From Silurus meridionalis (taxonomy: Eukaryota; Chordata; Actinopteri; Siluriformes; Siluridae): a stretch of DNA of 64,000 nt. The notes beneath the pieces are model-generated. The model saw only the letters and a list, made by a program, of their open reading frames with translations. It was not told where the DNA came from and searched no databases. Made by a program: the position numbers and the translations under genes. Shown here in pieces: positions 17,085 to 31,265 of the stretch (positions within the stretch are counted from its first letter, which is position 1; the number at the start of each line of letters is the position of its first letter). Where the stretch lies: positions 1,217,645 to 1,281,644 of the forward strand of contig NC_060902.1 of the NCBI RefSeq assembly GCF_014805685.1, given 5' to 3'.

Positions 17085-17550
17085 CAACGTACATGACACG
17101 AGCACGTATACAACGTACATGAGACTGTTTAATTTAAACACACAATGGCGAGAAGTTTTGCTGCGCAGACATTCAGTGTTTGAGAAGAAAATTCTCGAAT
17201 AACTCGGATGTAAAATTCTAAATATATAAATATATATACTGTATTTAAAGCTTAGCTAAATACCTATGTGCATATATTTGCATGAAGAAATAATACTATT
17301 CAATTGTTACACTGAACTAATGTACTGAAGTGTGAAGTACGGGTTCTTTCTGCATTAAACCAGTCCGAATACTACTGTAGATCTCACTGGAGGTTAGTTC
17401 CTGCTCTTGTGTGTTTCTGAGATTTATAAATATAAAGGTTTTTGCTCACAAAAGCCTGAAATCCGTGTCTGTTTATACTGTAATTACCCTTCCACCAATC
17501 ACAGTGCTGTTGAATTCTCTCTGTGTGTATATTTGTGTGTGTGTATAAAT
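17085..17550. other. 3' region of the TANK-like gene
   Basis: AT-rich sequence after the stop. ATTAAA at 17354-17359 is a candidate polyadenylation signal. No other gene is seen. Confidence 0.4.
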
Positions 17551-17997
17551 ATACATGAGGTTTTATCAAAAAATTTTGAGATTAGTTTTGTAACTCGCCA
17601 ACAGATGGCAGCACAAGGCTGCACGCACAGTTACAGGGAGCACTGACCTTTCATAAGTCAGTGTGCCGAAAGACCAGGTCCTGTGTGCATCGGGAGCTGT
17701 GCAACTGATGCTGTTCTGACCATGTGCGCACCCTGTCACCCTGCTCTCCTCACACGTGAGATCCTTACTTCCACACCCACCCTATTCGCCAGATTTGGCT
17801 CCTGTGAACTTCGACCTCTTCCTGAAGATGTAGCTGAAAGGTCGCTGTTTTCACACCGTTGCGGAGATCGGCACGAATTGCAGAAGGTGCTCGATACGCT
17901 TCAGAAGTAAGACTTCCACGTTCCAGAAGTGCAAGAAGACGATTTTGAAGATGGTAGTGTGGAAACGGAGATTTATAAACTTTTTGATACCATGTCA

Positions 17998-18000
<3 letters not shown>
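17551..18000 (+). mobile_element. mariner-like element relic with terminal inverted repeats
   Basis: The left end carries ACATGAGGTTTTATCAAAAA (17553) and the right end, on the opposite strand, reads ATATGACATGGTATCAAAAA. The interior translates to mariner transposase shreds: HSPDLAPVNFDLFLKM at about 17779, then a stretch equivalent to GRCFHTVAEI. About 450 bases remain of a normal 1.3 kb, with stops and shifts. Confidence 0.75.

Positions 18001-18006
<6 letters not shown>

Positions 18007-18049
<43 letters not shown>
18007..18049. repeat. (TA)n microsatellite
   Basis: About 21 TA units immediately after the right end of the mariner-like relic. Confidence 0.9.
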
Positions 18050-18053
<4 letters not shown>

Positions 18054-20125
18054 AACTTATCACCATTACTATAGTAACAGGGTGTGTGTAATCTTTTCTA
18101 TAGGGAGACATTTCTTTTAACAGTCTGTGGTAATGCTGTAAATTAATTTTAATTCTTTAGGACAGTAGTTCATGTTTGTTAATATATTTCTCAGTAACAT
18201 AATAAGCTGGTTTTTTTTGTCTTATCAACTTCAAAAAGGTGTTGTCATGTAAAAGAATAAAACACTTGTTGTGCTTGTTGGAATATAATGAACGTTTGCT
18301 TTGTATCATAACACAACCCTGCTGTTGATTATTTTCCAGCACAACATGCAGTGTTTTGTAACTTTTTTCCTCCTTTTCTCTTGCTCACGCTTCATTAGTT
18401 TGATTCACCACAACTGTGTAAATGAAACTGATTGAAATGATTTCCAGATTCTACAGTAGATAATGCCTCATGCTGTTGTCCCTTCAAACTCCAGCACGGC
18501 CATGACGTCTCTACAGGCCACTCAGGGAGATCGCTATATTTAGCGCTGCATCTTCCGGTGAACAGAGATCGAGCTCGCTGCAGCTCAGCCACGCTGAAAA
18601 TTCCATAAATACCCATTTTGTCATCTGTGATCGAAATAATGCCATATTTAGCCCAGGTCAAGATGAAGTTCCTGTTTAATTTCTCTCGTTACGTCAAGCC
18701 GTTGACTCGATACTGAAAATCCATTTCAGTATTAAAATGAATTTATTTTCCCCTGTAAAATGTGTTTGCTGTGTAAAGTTTGCTAACAAGTCTCTAGTTT
18801 AGCCTCGTGCTAAGCATCACACGTATTAGCTTGTTATGCTACAGTTTTACCTCAGAATTATATCACGAAAGGTCTGAAATCTCATTTTTCATGTAGTTGT
18901 ATGTAAAATGTTCTTGAGAAGTATTAACCTCAAGTATTTGATGCATTTTCAGTGAAATTCTAGATGAAAATACACCCATATTGGCTATAGATTTGAAGTA
19001 AATATGGTTCTACATGTGATTGTTGGTATTTTTCCACTTTGTATTGCGAATCTGGTAATTTTCATGATAATAGGTGGTTGTAAATTTGTAGTTGTGGAGA
19101 TCGAGCAACATAAACCTAGCAAATAACTGGACTAGCTAGTTCGAAGTTTTACACACTAGAAACTAGACCGAAATACCAACTTTTCCCTCTTTTTGCAAAT
19201 AACTCCGTATAATTGTAAAGATGGTGTAAGTACACTTAGCATCGCTTGCTAACCAAACTCACCATGTTGACAAAGGATTCGAGCCATAAATGATTCAACA
19301 TGCAGCCCCAAATAAGGAAACACAAATACAATCAATAAACAATAAAATACCATTTATTGAGAATATTAAAAAATAAATTATCTGATGCCAGTGAGACAAC
19401 ATTGATTTCTACTGTGAGATGCATTAACACACACTGGATGACCTACTGGATGATCCTGTCCTCATGACAAATAGGAATTTTAATCTAGATTGCTTTCTAC
19501 CTCACAAATTAATATCCTGTACTTTTATTTTAACTACAGCTCGTACACTTATGTTCTATATAAGTTCAGTATGTTAGTGTTAAGAGTTTTAAATTAAACC
19601 ACATTAAAAAAAAAAGGTTTCCTTTAAACCGCTTCCGCTCTGATTTCACACTCGGAGCGAATCCGATTCAGCACAGAATCAGCAGTCGGTACGTTTTCGC
19701 CACGTCGTGTCTTTTAACTAAAGTTACATGCCATTAATCAGGAGACGGAAACGGACCTACAGTTACGGCTGCGTTACTGATGCACAGCAACAAAAGTATG
19801 CCAGATATTTACAAGAAATGTAAATTCTCCTTCCTGCTTCCTGTCCAGAGTTCAGCACATGACAGGCACAAAGTGCATTCTGGGTAATAGGGTACATGAT
19901 TTAGAGACAGGCCTAATGCACTGTAGGATTATGCTTTGTTTTTTTGCTGTTACACTCTCTAATGCACGATCAATACCAATATCATTATCAATGTGGCCTC
20001 CGGGACGACTGACATATTAAGAATCAATTAAAATTGGTACAGTGTCTGTTGTTAAACGCACTTTACAAATAAAACCGAAAGTTAGTTCCGTGGAAAGAGA
20101 GGTGTCAGTCGTAAAAAAAAAAGGG
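18050..20125. other. intergenic DNA between the TANK-like gene and nab2, no feature recognised
   Basis: AT-rich unique-looking sequence. I see no exon, RNA gene or recognisable transposon. The right part may be nab2 3' UTR, since nab2 is transcribed leftward to here. Confidence 0.4.
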
Positions 20126-20430
20126 GGCATGGTCTTTGTTTAAGTCTCTCCTAATAAAGGAGGTGTGGTCTCCGAGCCTGCTAGACTTAAAAAAAAAAAA
20201 TGGACTGAAGAAACCATGGACTCTTTGTTTATGTCCCAGTATGAAGATGTTTCCTGGCAGTGTATCAGTCTCGGAAAAAGGTGTGGTCTTTTATTTTGTC
20301 CCAGTGATTGTGTCAGTCCAAAGAAAGAAGGTGTGGCTTCTGTGTCAGTCACAGTGATGATGTGGCCTCGATATCCGTCAGTCCAAAATCAGGGAGTGCG
20401 GTCTCTGTATCTGTAAAACTATTCATAATA
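20126..20430. repeat. degenerate tandem repeat with GGTGTGG core in the nab2 3' region
   Basis: Roughly 30-40 base irregular units, each with GGTGTGGTCT or GTGTGGCTTC followed by a TCAGTC-type tail. On the other strand the core is CCACACC, similar to the cores at 15.3 and 42.3 kb. Units are poorly conserved, so this is an old array. Confidence 0.6.
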
Positions 20431-20852
20431 GGTTTGGCCTCTGTGAATATGATCAGTCAAATGAAATGCTGCATTATTTCAGTATTAATGTGTGTGTGTT
20501 CGTCACATAACGATTACAGTATTGCAGTGTTGCAGCAAAACAGCTCTAAATTGTATGTAATCATAGATGATTCATTTTATACAGCGACCTGATAATTCAC
20601 TTAACTGTACTGAACTCTGACCTTTCAGAACCAAATCTGATCTACAACACACATCTTCATCCAGCCAACGACCCATAACAGAAGAACGGTCTGACACTGG
20701 ATGTTCTGACATCCTATTTATTCGAACCTGTTGTGTGCTAACTACATGAGACAGTTTTGGGAAAGTGGGTGTGGAAATCTCTGGAGAGTTCGAGTCGTAT
20801 GAGACCTGAGTAGGGCAGCAAGGCAACTTCTGGCTCCTGCTGGTGTTCCTTC

Positions 20853-22751
20853 TTAAGGGTCGTCTTTGGTACTGGCAGGACTGCTGTTCTGGTGGGACGC
20901 GTTTAAGCCTCGTCTGTCTGATGCTCGGCCCTCTGGCTCTGGGAGAAGGAGATAGAGAAGAAGGAGAAATAACTTTTACACATTGTCCTTTACAAAGATA
21001 GATTTTGTCCGAAACTTAAAATGAACAAAACAAAAGTGATAGCTTGAAACGCTGAGCACGTTAAAAAAACGAACTGTGGAAACAGAAAATACACTCTTCT
21101 TTGGGGAGCTCAAATTCTTTGCAGTTCCACACAAATAGTCATTAGACAACATAAAAAAGCATAGATTTCTTTATATCATAAATATGTCCATTTGTAATCC
21201 ACCCCCCTTCCTCCTGTAAACCTGAGCTGCTTGAAGCTAATTTGCAATATAGATCCTGATTGGCTGTTTTTTAGTATCTTCAGTAATTATTGCCTGCTTT
21301 CAGGATGCATTAAAAGTTGTGCAAGTTTTCACATTTAGTCTGCATGTTCAATCAGATTCGGTCTTTAAAGTTTTTTATTATGCAGATGTTTTAATCAGCT
21401 TTTCTAATCTCGGCACTTCCTCATAGCATCGTGAACGTAGAACAATATGATTGAAATTCTATAGAAGAGCCTACTTCCTTTTTTCTAGTCACGTATCGTG
21501 TACCCTGAAGGTAAAAAAAAAAAAGAAGTGAAAGATGGTGAGATGTGACTTTGTTATAGGGTTTTGGTTATTTTGTCCTCTCTGTTCTTCTTATGCATTA
21601 TAATCGATAATCGTCACAGATGTGATGAGTGTGTAAAGTAGAGGTTGACCAATTAATCGGCACTGATAGTTGATTGATGGAATTATCGGCTATTGGCAAA
21701 ACTCCATACCGGTAGTTTTTCCGGGTTTCCATGCCGCTGTCATTGCGAGAGCGGCCTCTAGAGGTGAATAAATGACATCACGTGCTGTTTGTTTTTACAC
21801 GGGAGACTGCGCGACGCTCGGAGAACGCTGTTATATTTATTATTTAATAATCATGTAATTATATTTATTGGTTACTAATTCATTTATTTACTAATTTATT
21901 TTGCAATTTTAGTAATAAAGTTGTTAAAGGCAGAGTAAATGCTGGGTATTAGTTATATGACTAAGTATTACCCGAAAGAGCTGCTGCAATGGAGTGTAAA
22001 TCAAAATAAATCAGAAAAAGGAGGGAAATTGAAACCACGCCTTAGTAACTGCCCCTCTCCGAAACCTTACAGCCTCTAGAAAGATGATTAATACAAGTTT
22101 AAATATATCGTATAGCATCAAATACAGAAATACAGATAAGAATAAAAAGAAAAGAAAACAAATTCAGTGTCCCTAATCTGCTCGTGATGATCCTGACCCG
22201 CTGCATGGATCATACGTATGTCATGGGTTGGGATTTAGAGCTGTCAATCAAAACTCTTTCCAGTGTCCAAAGTAAACCAAACCAATCCTGTGGTGTTGTG
22301 TAAGACCATGTGGAGGGAGAGAGAGGACGAGCGAGAGAGGTTCACTGATTGACAGCCAGAGTGAAACTACGTGAAGGTGGTTTGCGTCTTTTTTTTGTAT
22401 TTTTGTGTGCTTTTAAGCGTAAAAGTAAAAGATATGTCGAATTTTAAGTAGGCATGTTACCAAGCTCATCTTTTCCTCATTAAGCTTAAGGGAGGAAAAG
22501 AGGAGGAAATAAAAGAGACTGCACCCTTTCCCTGCCCACGCGTTTTATTTTTACTCTGTCTTTCTATGAGTCAATGCGACGCCCTTCTCACTCCAGCCCA
22601 CTCGTTCGCCCCCACTCTCTCCTCATCCATCCATCCCGCCCTCTGCTCACACATTTCTCATGAGCTTTGACGTCAGAGAGGCAGGGGGGAGCTCCAATTT
22701 ACCGCCCACACGCTACTTCCTGTGGCCCCAGCCGCCCATGCAGCATTCTCT

Positions 22752-22789
<38 letters not shown>

Positions 22790-24733
22790 TCTCTGTTGCT
22801 TCCTCTCCCCCTCCACCCCATAGTGACATCGCATTACAAAGGCGTTTGCATCTCAAAAGGCTGCAGTTTTAATGTAAGCTCTCACTGTTCCTGCTGAACT
22901 GTAGCCTAAAGAATAGTTTCACACAAATTTAAAGCTTCTTTGTTGTTCAACAATAATTTCTCTTCACTCAAAATGCAAAATGTTTTCTAAAATTCCGTGT
23001 AGGACACCGAACTTGTGTTCTATTCGACGCGGAGTCGAATGTGAGTAAGAGAAACAAGTGAGAAATGTAAGAAAGAGCAGCTGATCATAGCGTACGGGCG
23101 TGGCCAGATATTTTCATGAGCGTGCTTGATTGACAGCGCTCTGTCTGAGAGCCTGCATGTGATGCTACGCTGGATAGTTCAGTGATAACTTTTACGGCTT
23201 GATTAATATATTCGTTTTCAGTTGCTGGTTTGATTTTAGCTAAACTCTCCAGCACCAGTGAATTCGTCTTCTTTTGTTTTTAGATTTCACTCGCTTTGTT
23301 TTGTTTTGTGTCTTTGCTAGGTTAGCTTGCTCCAGCTGGTTCGCTGTGACCTACTTGTTTGCATTTTCTTGCTAAGTTAGCTTTGCTTTTGTTTGCTAAT
23401 TATGCTTATATTAGTTTGCTTTGACTGTGGGTGAAGTCCACACAAGCCACGCCCACTCTGCATTAAAAACAGAATGTAAGTCCACCAGATGGAGATCTGT
23501 CATCCGTCTGTATTTATTTATTATTATCAGTGAAACAGAACTAATATAATGTAGAACAGAATTCACCTGAAGTCTGTCTCTTCTCTGACCCTAGGCTGAC
23601 CTTGGCAGCGTGGTCACGTGACACCATTCTAGCCAATCGTAGGCCCTCGTCCATGAGCGTTTGCTGCATGAGCTGGCGACTCCAGGTGACTGGGCCGATG
23701 GTGTCGGCGAGGGGGCGGGGGGATGACGAGGGGAGAGAGTGAGGCCCTACATCTATCAGGACACACACACACAGACAGAATGACGCTTTCACACACGACA
23801 CACACACAAACTACAGCTCATCAACACGATTATTGTTCATCACAAACGGATGGCGGACGTGATCTTTTACAGAAAACACAACATGAAATATATAAGACAG
23901 TGACGTGTCTGAGTAGACGTTCTGGACATTAACCGGACATGTGCTGAGAATGTGTTAATACCGTATATAATCACAGCATTTTGCAAAAAACGCTGTTACC
24001 ATGGAGACGGCACACTAGGAACATTTCGAAGTCGTCATTTTTTGCGCGTTGACGTCCTTTTGTCGTTACGTATATAACTGATTAAAACGAATATCATCTC
24101 GGAAAATTTTATAGGCTTTAAAAAACGAATTTACACCCGAATTAAAGCAATATTAAAAGTTCTTCTAACTACCCTGACGAAAAATATTCTAAGGTTGAAT
24201 AATAAAATAAATAAATACATAATTTCTAATCTGGGATAATATTTAATTATTTTTTTACTTAGAAAACTATAAAAACAAACACATTTCGTGTTAAATACAA
24301 AACATTTGAAACTCCTCATATATCTAAAAACGAGGTTATTATGATATTCTTTATATTTATTTTTATCTTTTCATCAGGATTTTAATCTGCTTAATATGAT
24401 ATAGATATCAGCATATGCCTGGTCAGCGCAGTGAGAGTTTCCTGCAAATTAGTCTTATTAGGAATGGAAAATGGTGAGGTGAGATTTTTACCGTGAGATA
24501 AACTGTCCAGACTTTCTCCTGATAGACTGTCCTCGTCTGCTGCAGGCCTCAGGCCGCCGTGAATTGCCCCGTCTGAGCTTTTCGGTCCACGTATGGGGAT
24601 GAGAGCGTCTGAATCCATCACCTGAAGAGAAAAAGTTATTCAGTCACAGGGCTGATATTATAATGATGATGATGATGATGATGATGATAAATCACCAGCA
24701 GACTTTTTAGAAATGGGGTTTGACATTTTGTAT

Positions 24734-24770
<37 letters not shown>

Positions 24771-24826
24771 GTAATAATATTAATAGTAATAATAATAATA
24801 TTAATAATAATAATAATATTAACAAT

Positions 24827-24867
<41 letters not shown>

Positions 24868-24886
24868 TAGTAATAATAATAATAAT

Positions 24887-24927
<41 letters not shown>

Positions 24928-27030
24928 TAATAGAATGCACCAACCTCAAGTTTGATTTTTTTCGGAGCGCTGTTGTCCGAAAAGGAGTTGGTACAGTCCT
25001 CAGAGTTGGTTCTGAAACAACAGAGCATAATTATTATTATTATTGTTATTATTATTGTTTTTTATAAATAAAAAAAAATGATTTTATGAAGTCAAAAACT
25101 AAACGTTAAGATGAAAATTTAATGATATTCGATGTAAAATTTTTTATTTTGAATCCTGTGTCAACCCACAGCTATAATCTGCATCGGTTCCTGAAGCATT
25201 GTTTAGAATCGTTGTTGTTTGGTTCGGTTAATTATTCACATTTCGAGATTTGATGGAACGGCATCTCCTGACCTGCTGTGTTTCAGCGTGGAGGTGTAGG
25301 CGCATTCCCTCGCCACCTGGCGAGCCAGAGAGAACAGCTCCACCCGTCTCAGTAAGAGCGCGTTGTCGCGAATGCAGAACTGCGCCGCCGCTTCGTTGAT
25401 GATCATCTGAGCGGGAAAGAGACAAACAGGGAATTGTGTTTATACACAAACTCTTGAAAGCACAAAGACAGCAATGTTTAGTTAATAACAATCCGTAGAT
25501 CAGATATAAATATTATATACAAATGATTTGAAATGCCCCCATTTAATGGGTTAAATTTGCATATTAGGACCTGATTGGTTCTTATATATTATGATGCAAT
25601 AACTAACCCAGTGTCATTTTTGTAGTGTATTTGATTAGTCACTTTCACACAAAGTTTCATGACGTTAGTCTGACTTATCAAGGCTAGTTGCTCGTTTTTA
25701 TTCATCACAGTTCTGATCCACAGCAATTTTATTAGTGTTCAGGACCTCTGCGAACTTTTAAACTGTATTTTTATGTCCCATTACAGCAGCATTTGTGCAG
25801 CTCTTCTGGGTCTCCTGTGACACGTTAATCGAAATAAAATGTCCACAGTGTCTGATTCATCCCAGATGTATCTGATGAGCTGAGACGTGTTTGGTGCCTA
25901 AAGTTTGTCTTTGTTGCTAACAAAAAAATGAACGCTGATAGCTATTACGCAACAAAATGAAACAAAATAAAAAATTCAACCCACATCTGTGACTTCAGTC
26001 TAATTATTTGAAGGTGTTTAAAGCTTAAAAAACAAAGAAAAGGTTATAATCTATATGTAAACGTGTCAAATATTGTAAACACGCCACAATGTTGAGGAGA
26101 TCATTAAACAATGCTGAACTGAAGGCTATACGTTTCCGTTACTTGTGTTACCTCGTGGTGTGTCAGCTGCTTGCCCTCTCTCCTCTTGGAGTCGAAGCGG
26201 CCGTAGATGAGACTGTACTTGCGGATCTCCTCCTCTTTACTCTTGTCGTGTGCCTCCATGTTGAAAATGTGACCCACCGTCTTAGCCATCTTCTTATTCA
26301 GCCTGAGGAGACTCTTCACGTCGGCTGGGTCTGTGTGCGGCACCGTCCTGTACAGACGCTCCACACTTTCCCCTACCGCCTTCACCGTGTCCAAATCCAG
26401 CTGTCCTCCGGGCCAAGGGGAAGAGGACGAGGAGGAAGATGTGGGAGGTGTCGAGGGACCTATGTTCCGGGAGTGGACCAAAAGAGGCAAAGGCGGACTC
26501 GGCTGGTCTTCCTCTGCTCCGACGCTCCCGTCTAATTCAGGGCTAAGCCAGTGAGGCTCCATGGGGGACAGTTTGTCCCTGTAAAGATGATGGTCTGGTG
26601 GAAGTGGCGATGCCTGGGAGCACGGGCTTCTCGGGCTTCCGTTATCACGGAGTGGAGTCAGGCAGGCTCCCTGATCTTCCCGGTCACACGGGGACGCAGG
26701 CTGACCGTTGCTTATGGACTTCCGCGAGCTCACGATGCTGTCGATTTTAAAAAGCGGGATTCCTCCTATGGCCGACGTCAGGGGTTGGTTGAAGACGGCC
26801 GGATTCGCAGCCCAGTCGCGCAGGGCTTTCTGCAAGCGCCGCACATGCAGGGGTTTCGTCGCCATCCCAACCAGAGCCATGATCTCGAGGAACTCCTCTT
26901 CTCCAGCCTCGCACAGCTGCTGCACGTCATCGCCGCCCTGCTGGATGAAGGTGTCGTAGTACATCAGAAGGTTGGCCCTCTGCAGCACACGATACAGCTG
27001 CAGCTCACCCAGCGTCCGTGGCACAGACAT
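20853..27030 (-). CDS. nab2: NGFI-A-binding protein 2 (NAB2), EGR transcriptional co-repressor, 6 coding exons
   Basis: NAB proteins bind EGR factors in the nucleus and repress them, in part through the NuRD complex. Coding exons, minus strand in order: 27030-26152, 25406-25273, 25011-24945, 24621-24492, 23752-23567 and 20938-20853. All have GT/AG and matching phases, totalling 494 codons (493 residues; human 525). Residues 4-83 are the NCD1 domain (RTLGELQLYRVLQRANLLMY, QQGGDDVQQLCEAGEEEFLE). The NCD2 region spans exons 1-2 (EEEIRKYSLIYGRFDSKRRE, then the helix INEAAAQFC). Exon 4 carries SLSGESLDSLSH and exon 5 WSRQLMQQTLMDEGLRLARM, both shared with NAB2 more than NAB1. The last exon (ending ASTKDDP) is assigned by phase and acceptor quality and is less certain. 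The initiator ATG opens the recognised NCD1; the acceptor just upstream (27046-27047) marks a noncoding first exon at about 29434-29700. Confidence 0.93.
21641..21960. repeat. dispersed repeat B (GCGGCCTCTAGAGGTGAATA family)
   Basis: It contains GAGAGCGGCCTCTAGAGGTG, then CGTGCTGTTTGTTTTTACAC and GAGACTGCGCG. The same order occurs at 38000-38375, and the reverse complement at 41440-41790. It starts with GAGGTTGACCAATTAATCGG, a common fish repeat terminus. No coding capacity. This copy lies in nab2 intron 6. Confidence 0.75.
22640..22880. promoter_or_regulatory. candidate cis-regulatory cluster in the last intron of nab2
   Basis: The segment has a perfect CRE palindrome TGACGTCA (22668-22675), an ETS-like ACTTCCTG, a CCGCCCACACGC box resembling EGR/KLF sites, a (CT)n tract (about 22748-22795) and an octamer-like GTTTGCAT. 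It is GC-richer than the surrounding intron. It may be an enhancer or internal promoter; function is inferred only from motif density. Confidence 0.35.
24735..24925. repeat. (AAT)n microsatellite filling a nab2 intron
   Basis: About 60 AAT units with a few substitutions. It occupies most of the 323-base intron 24622-24944 and ends about 20 bases from the 5' splice site at 24944 (minus strand). Confidence 0.95.
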
Positions 27031-27045
27031 CGTCCTGCTGTTTTG

Positions 27046-29433
<2,388 letters not shown>

Positions 29434-30365
29434 CGTGTGGGACTCCAAAAAGAACCGATTCAGGATTCAGAGCCGGCGAATAGTGAGATTTCGAAACCCC
29501 GTTGGTTTTCCTCCTCGCCCTCTTCTCGGTTTCTTTCTCTGGAGCTAATCTCGGTAGGATAGGTGTGTGGGGGGCTTTTTTACAGAATAAAAACGCGCCG
29601 CTTCATGTTTGCGTCCAAAACGAAGAAAAAAGCAAATCGCCTCGAATAAGTCTGGGTTAATGCTCCGAGTTGAAGTGCGCATGCGCGCTGCAGGATCCCC
29701 GCATTATTATTATTTATATTTATATATTTATGTATATAAAAAATCCACTTGAGTGTAAACAGAGGGGAAATAAGACGGAGTGTTCGTGTCGGAGCGTCCG
29801 AGTCCCTGCCCTGCCTGGCTGCTTGTAGCTGGCAGGATCTGGGTTGTTAATGAGAGTCTTTTTGCTGCTGGTGTGGGCGAGAGAAGTGCGGGGGCGGACT
29901 GCGGCACGCCATCTGACCGAAAAAGAGCTTTCCTCTCCGGCTCCAGGCGCCTCACAGCCGGGGGAGGGGGGAAGGGGGTGGTTCGGGGTGAAGCGGACCG
30001 GACCGGACCGGGGTTTTCTCCGCGTTCATTTTCTCATTTCATTAATTTTTAATTTGCATTGATGTGAATATTAAATACAGCAGTGTTCCACCAGAGCGCT
30101 CGCTCAGCAGGAGGAAAAGCTCTCCACGGTCCGCTCATTACCGTATGTGGGCCGAATATTCACAGCGCTCGCGGATACAGATGGAGCGCTGCAACCGTTG
30201 CCATGGCGAGGAACGCCCCAAGTGGGCGGGGCCGAGCGAGTTCTTTCCGTCTGCGAAGATTCCACGCGTGACGCACGGCCCGAATGGTGGGATTCCCCAC
30301 ACCGTGACGTCAATGCGGCGCGAGCGAACGCGCGCGCGTGGCCAGGAGCCGTGCACGGGGCTTTC
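29434..30365 (-). promoter_or_regulatory. nab2 CpG-rich promoter and noncoding first exon
   Basis: The stretch is strongly CpG-enriched in an AT-rich setting. On the minus strand a donor, CACACG/GTAAGA, ends a noncoding exon at 29434. Upstream elements include AGTGGGCGGGGCC (30219-30231, EGR/Sp1-like), a perfect CRE TGACGTCA (30305-30312), and a G-rich run at 29960-29988 with four tracts of four or more G. NAB2 promoters are known to respond to EGR factors, which fits. The exact start site is not determined. Confidence 0.6.
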
Positions 30366-30469
30366 AGTCGCTTATATAATAATAATAATAATAATAATAA
30401 GCGCACTTTATTACATTTGGACATAAAAAATAATAATAATAGATATATATATTGTATGTATGTATATGT

Positions 30470-30470
<1 letters not shown>

Positions 30471-30543
<73 letters not shown>

Positions 30544-30544
30544 T
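30471..30544. repeat. (GATA)n microsatellite
   Basis: About 18 GATA units. Confidence 0.93.
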
Positions 30545-30652
30545 TCAGGTACACAACAACGAAATGGAGCTTAGCATCAACCAGAAGTGCAAATAGTAGC
30601 AATTGTGCAAATTGACAAGTGCAGATAAATATGTAAATATATGTATAGCATG

Positions 30653-30653
<1 letters not shown>

Positions 30654-30731
<78 letters not shown>
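30654..30731. repeat. (TA)n microsatellite
   Basis: About 38 TA units. Confidence 0.93.
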
Positions 30732-30732
<1 letters not shown>

Positions 30733-30744
30733 TTGTATTTGGTA

Positions 30745-31265
30745 CCTGGGCCTTCAGTGGGGACGTACCCGACTTAATCCACCTCTTAATACCACCACTA
30801 TCACGTTGCGATTATAGAAACCATCAATACAATACAAAAACGGAATTGGATTTTTAGGTATGTCCGAGACCAAATCTCTTCCTCCGTAGGCATAAAAAAA
30901 GTCTAACTCTGGTGTAATAATGTGTGCAGAGCTACACACGTGTTTTACCAGTTGAACTCGGCTGTAACAGTTTCCCTCTGACCAACCAATCAGAGGACGG
31001 AAAAATGCTGAAGCTAATCTGGGCCAGTGAGCTGCCCTGTGAGGAGAATCTGAAATCTGATTGGATAAAGAAACAGAGCTGTTTCACTAGGTAAAAAGTC
31101 CAGCAGTACTGATTCTGAAGGCTCTGAGCAGATTAGACTGACATGGCAGCACATAGAGGCTGAAATCTGATTGGACAACAAAATCTAACATCAACATCCA
31201 CATACTGGAAGCAGTGCAGCCGAGAGAAACACTACGAGATGAAGAGAATAAACTGATGGGAATAA
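30745..31265 (+). repeat. dispersed repeat A, internally deleted copy
   Basis: The left part (about 30772-30830, TTAATCCACCTCTTAATACC) matches 34347-34400. The right part (CTGATTCTGAAGGCTCTGAG at 31109; CATACTGGAAGCAGTGCAG at 31201) matches 35057-35180. The middle present at 34.4-34.9 kb is missing. Confidence 0.6.

Noticed and set aside
24707..25067. poly-Asn and poly-Ile ORFs
   Set aside because: Frames of the (AAT)n microsatellite in a nab2 intron.
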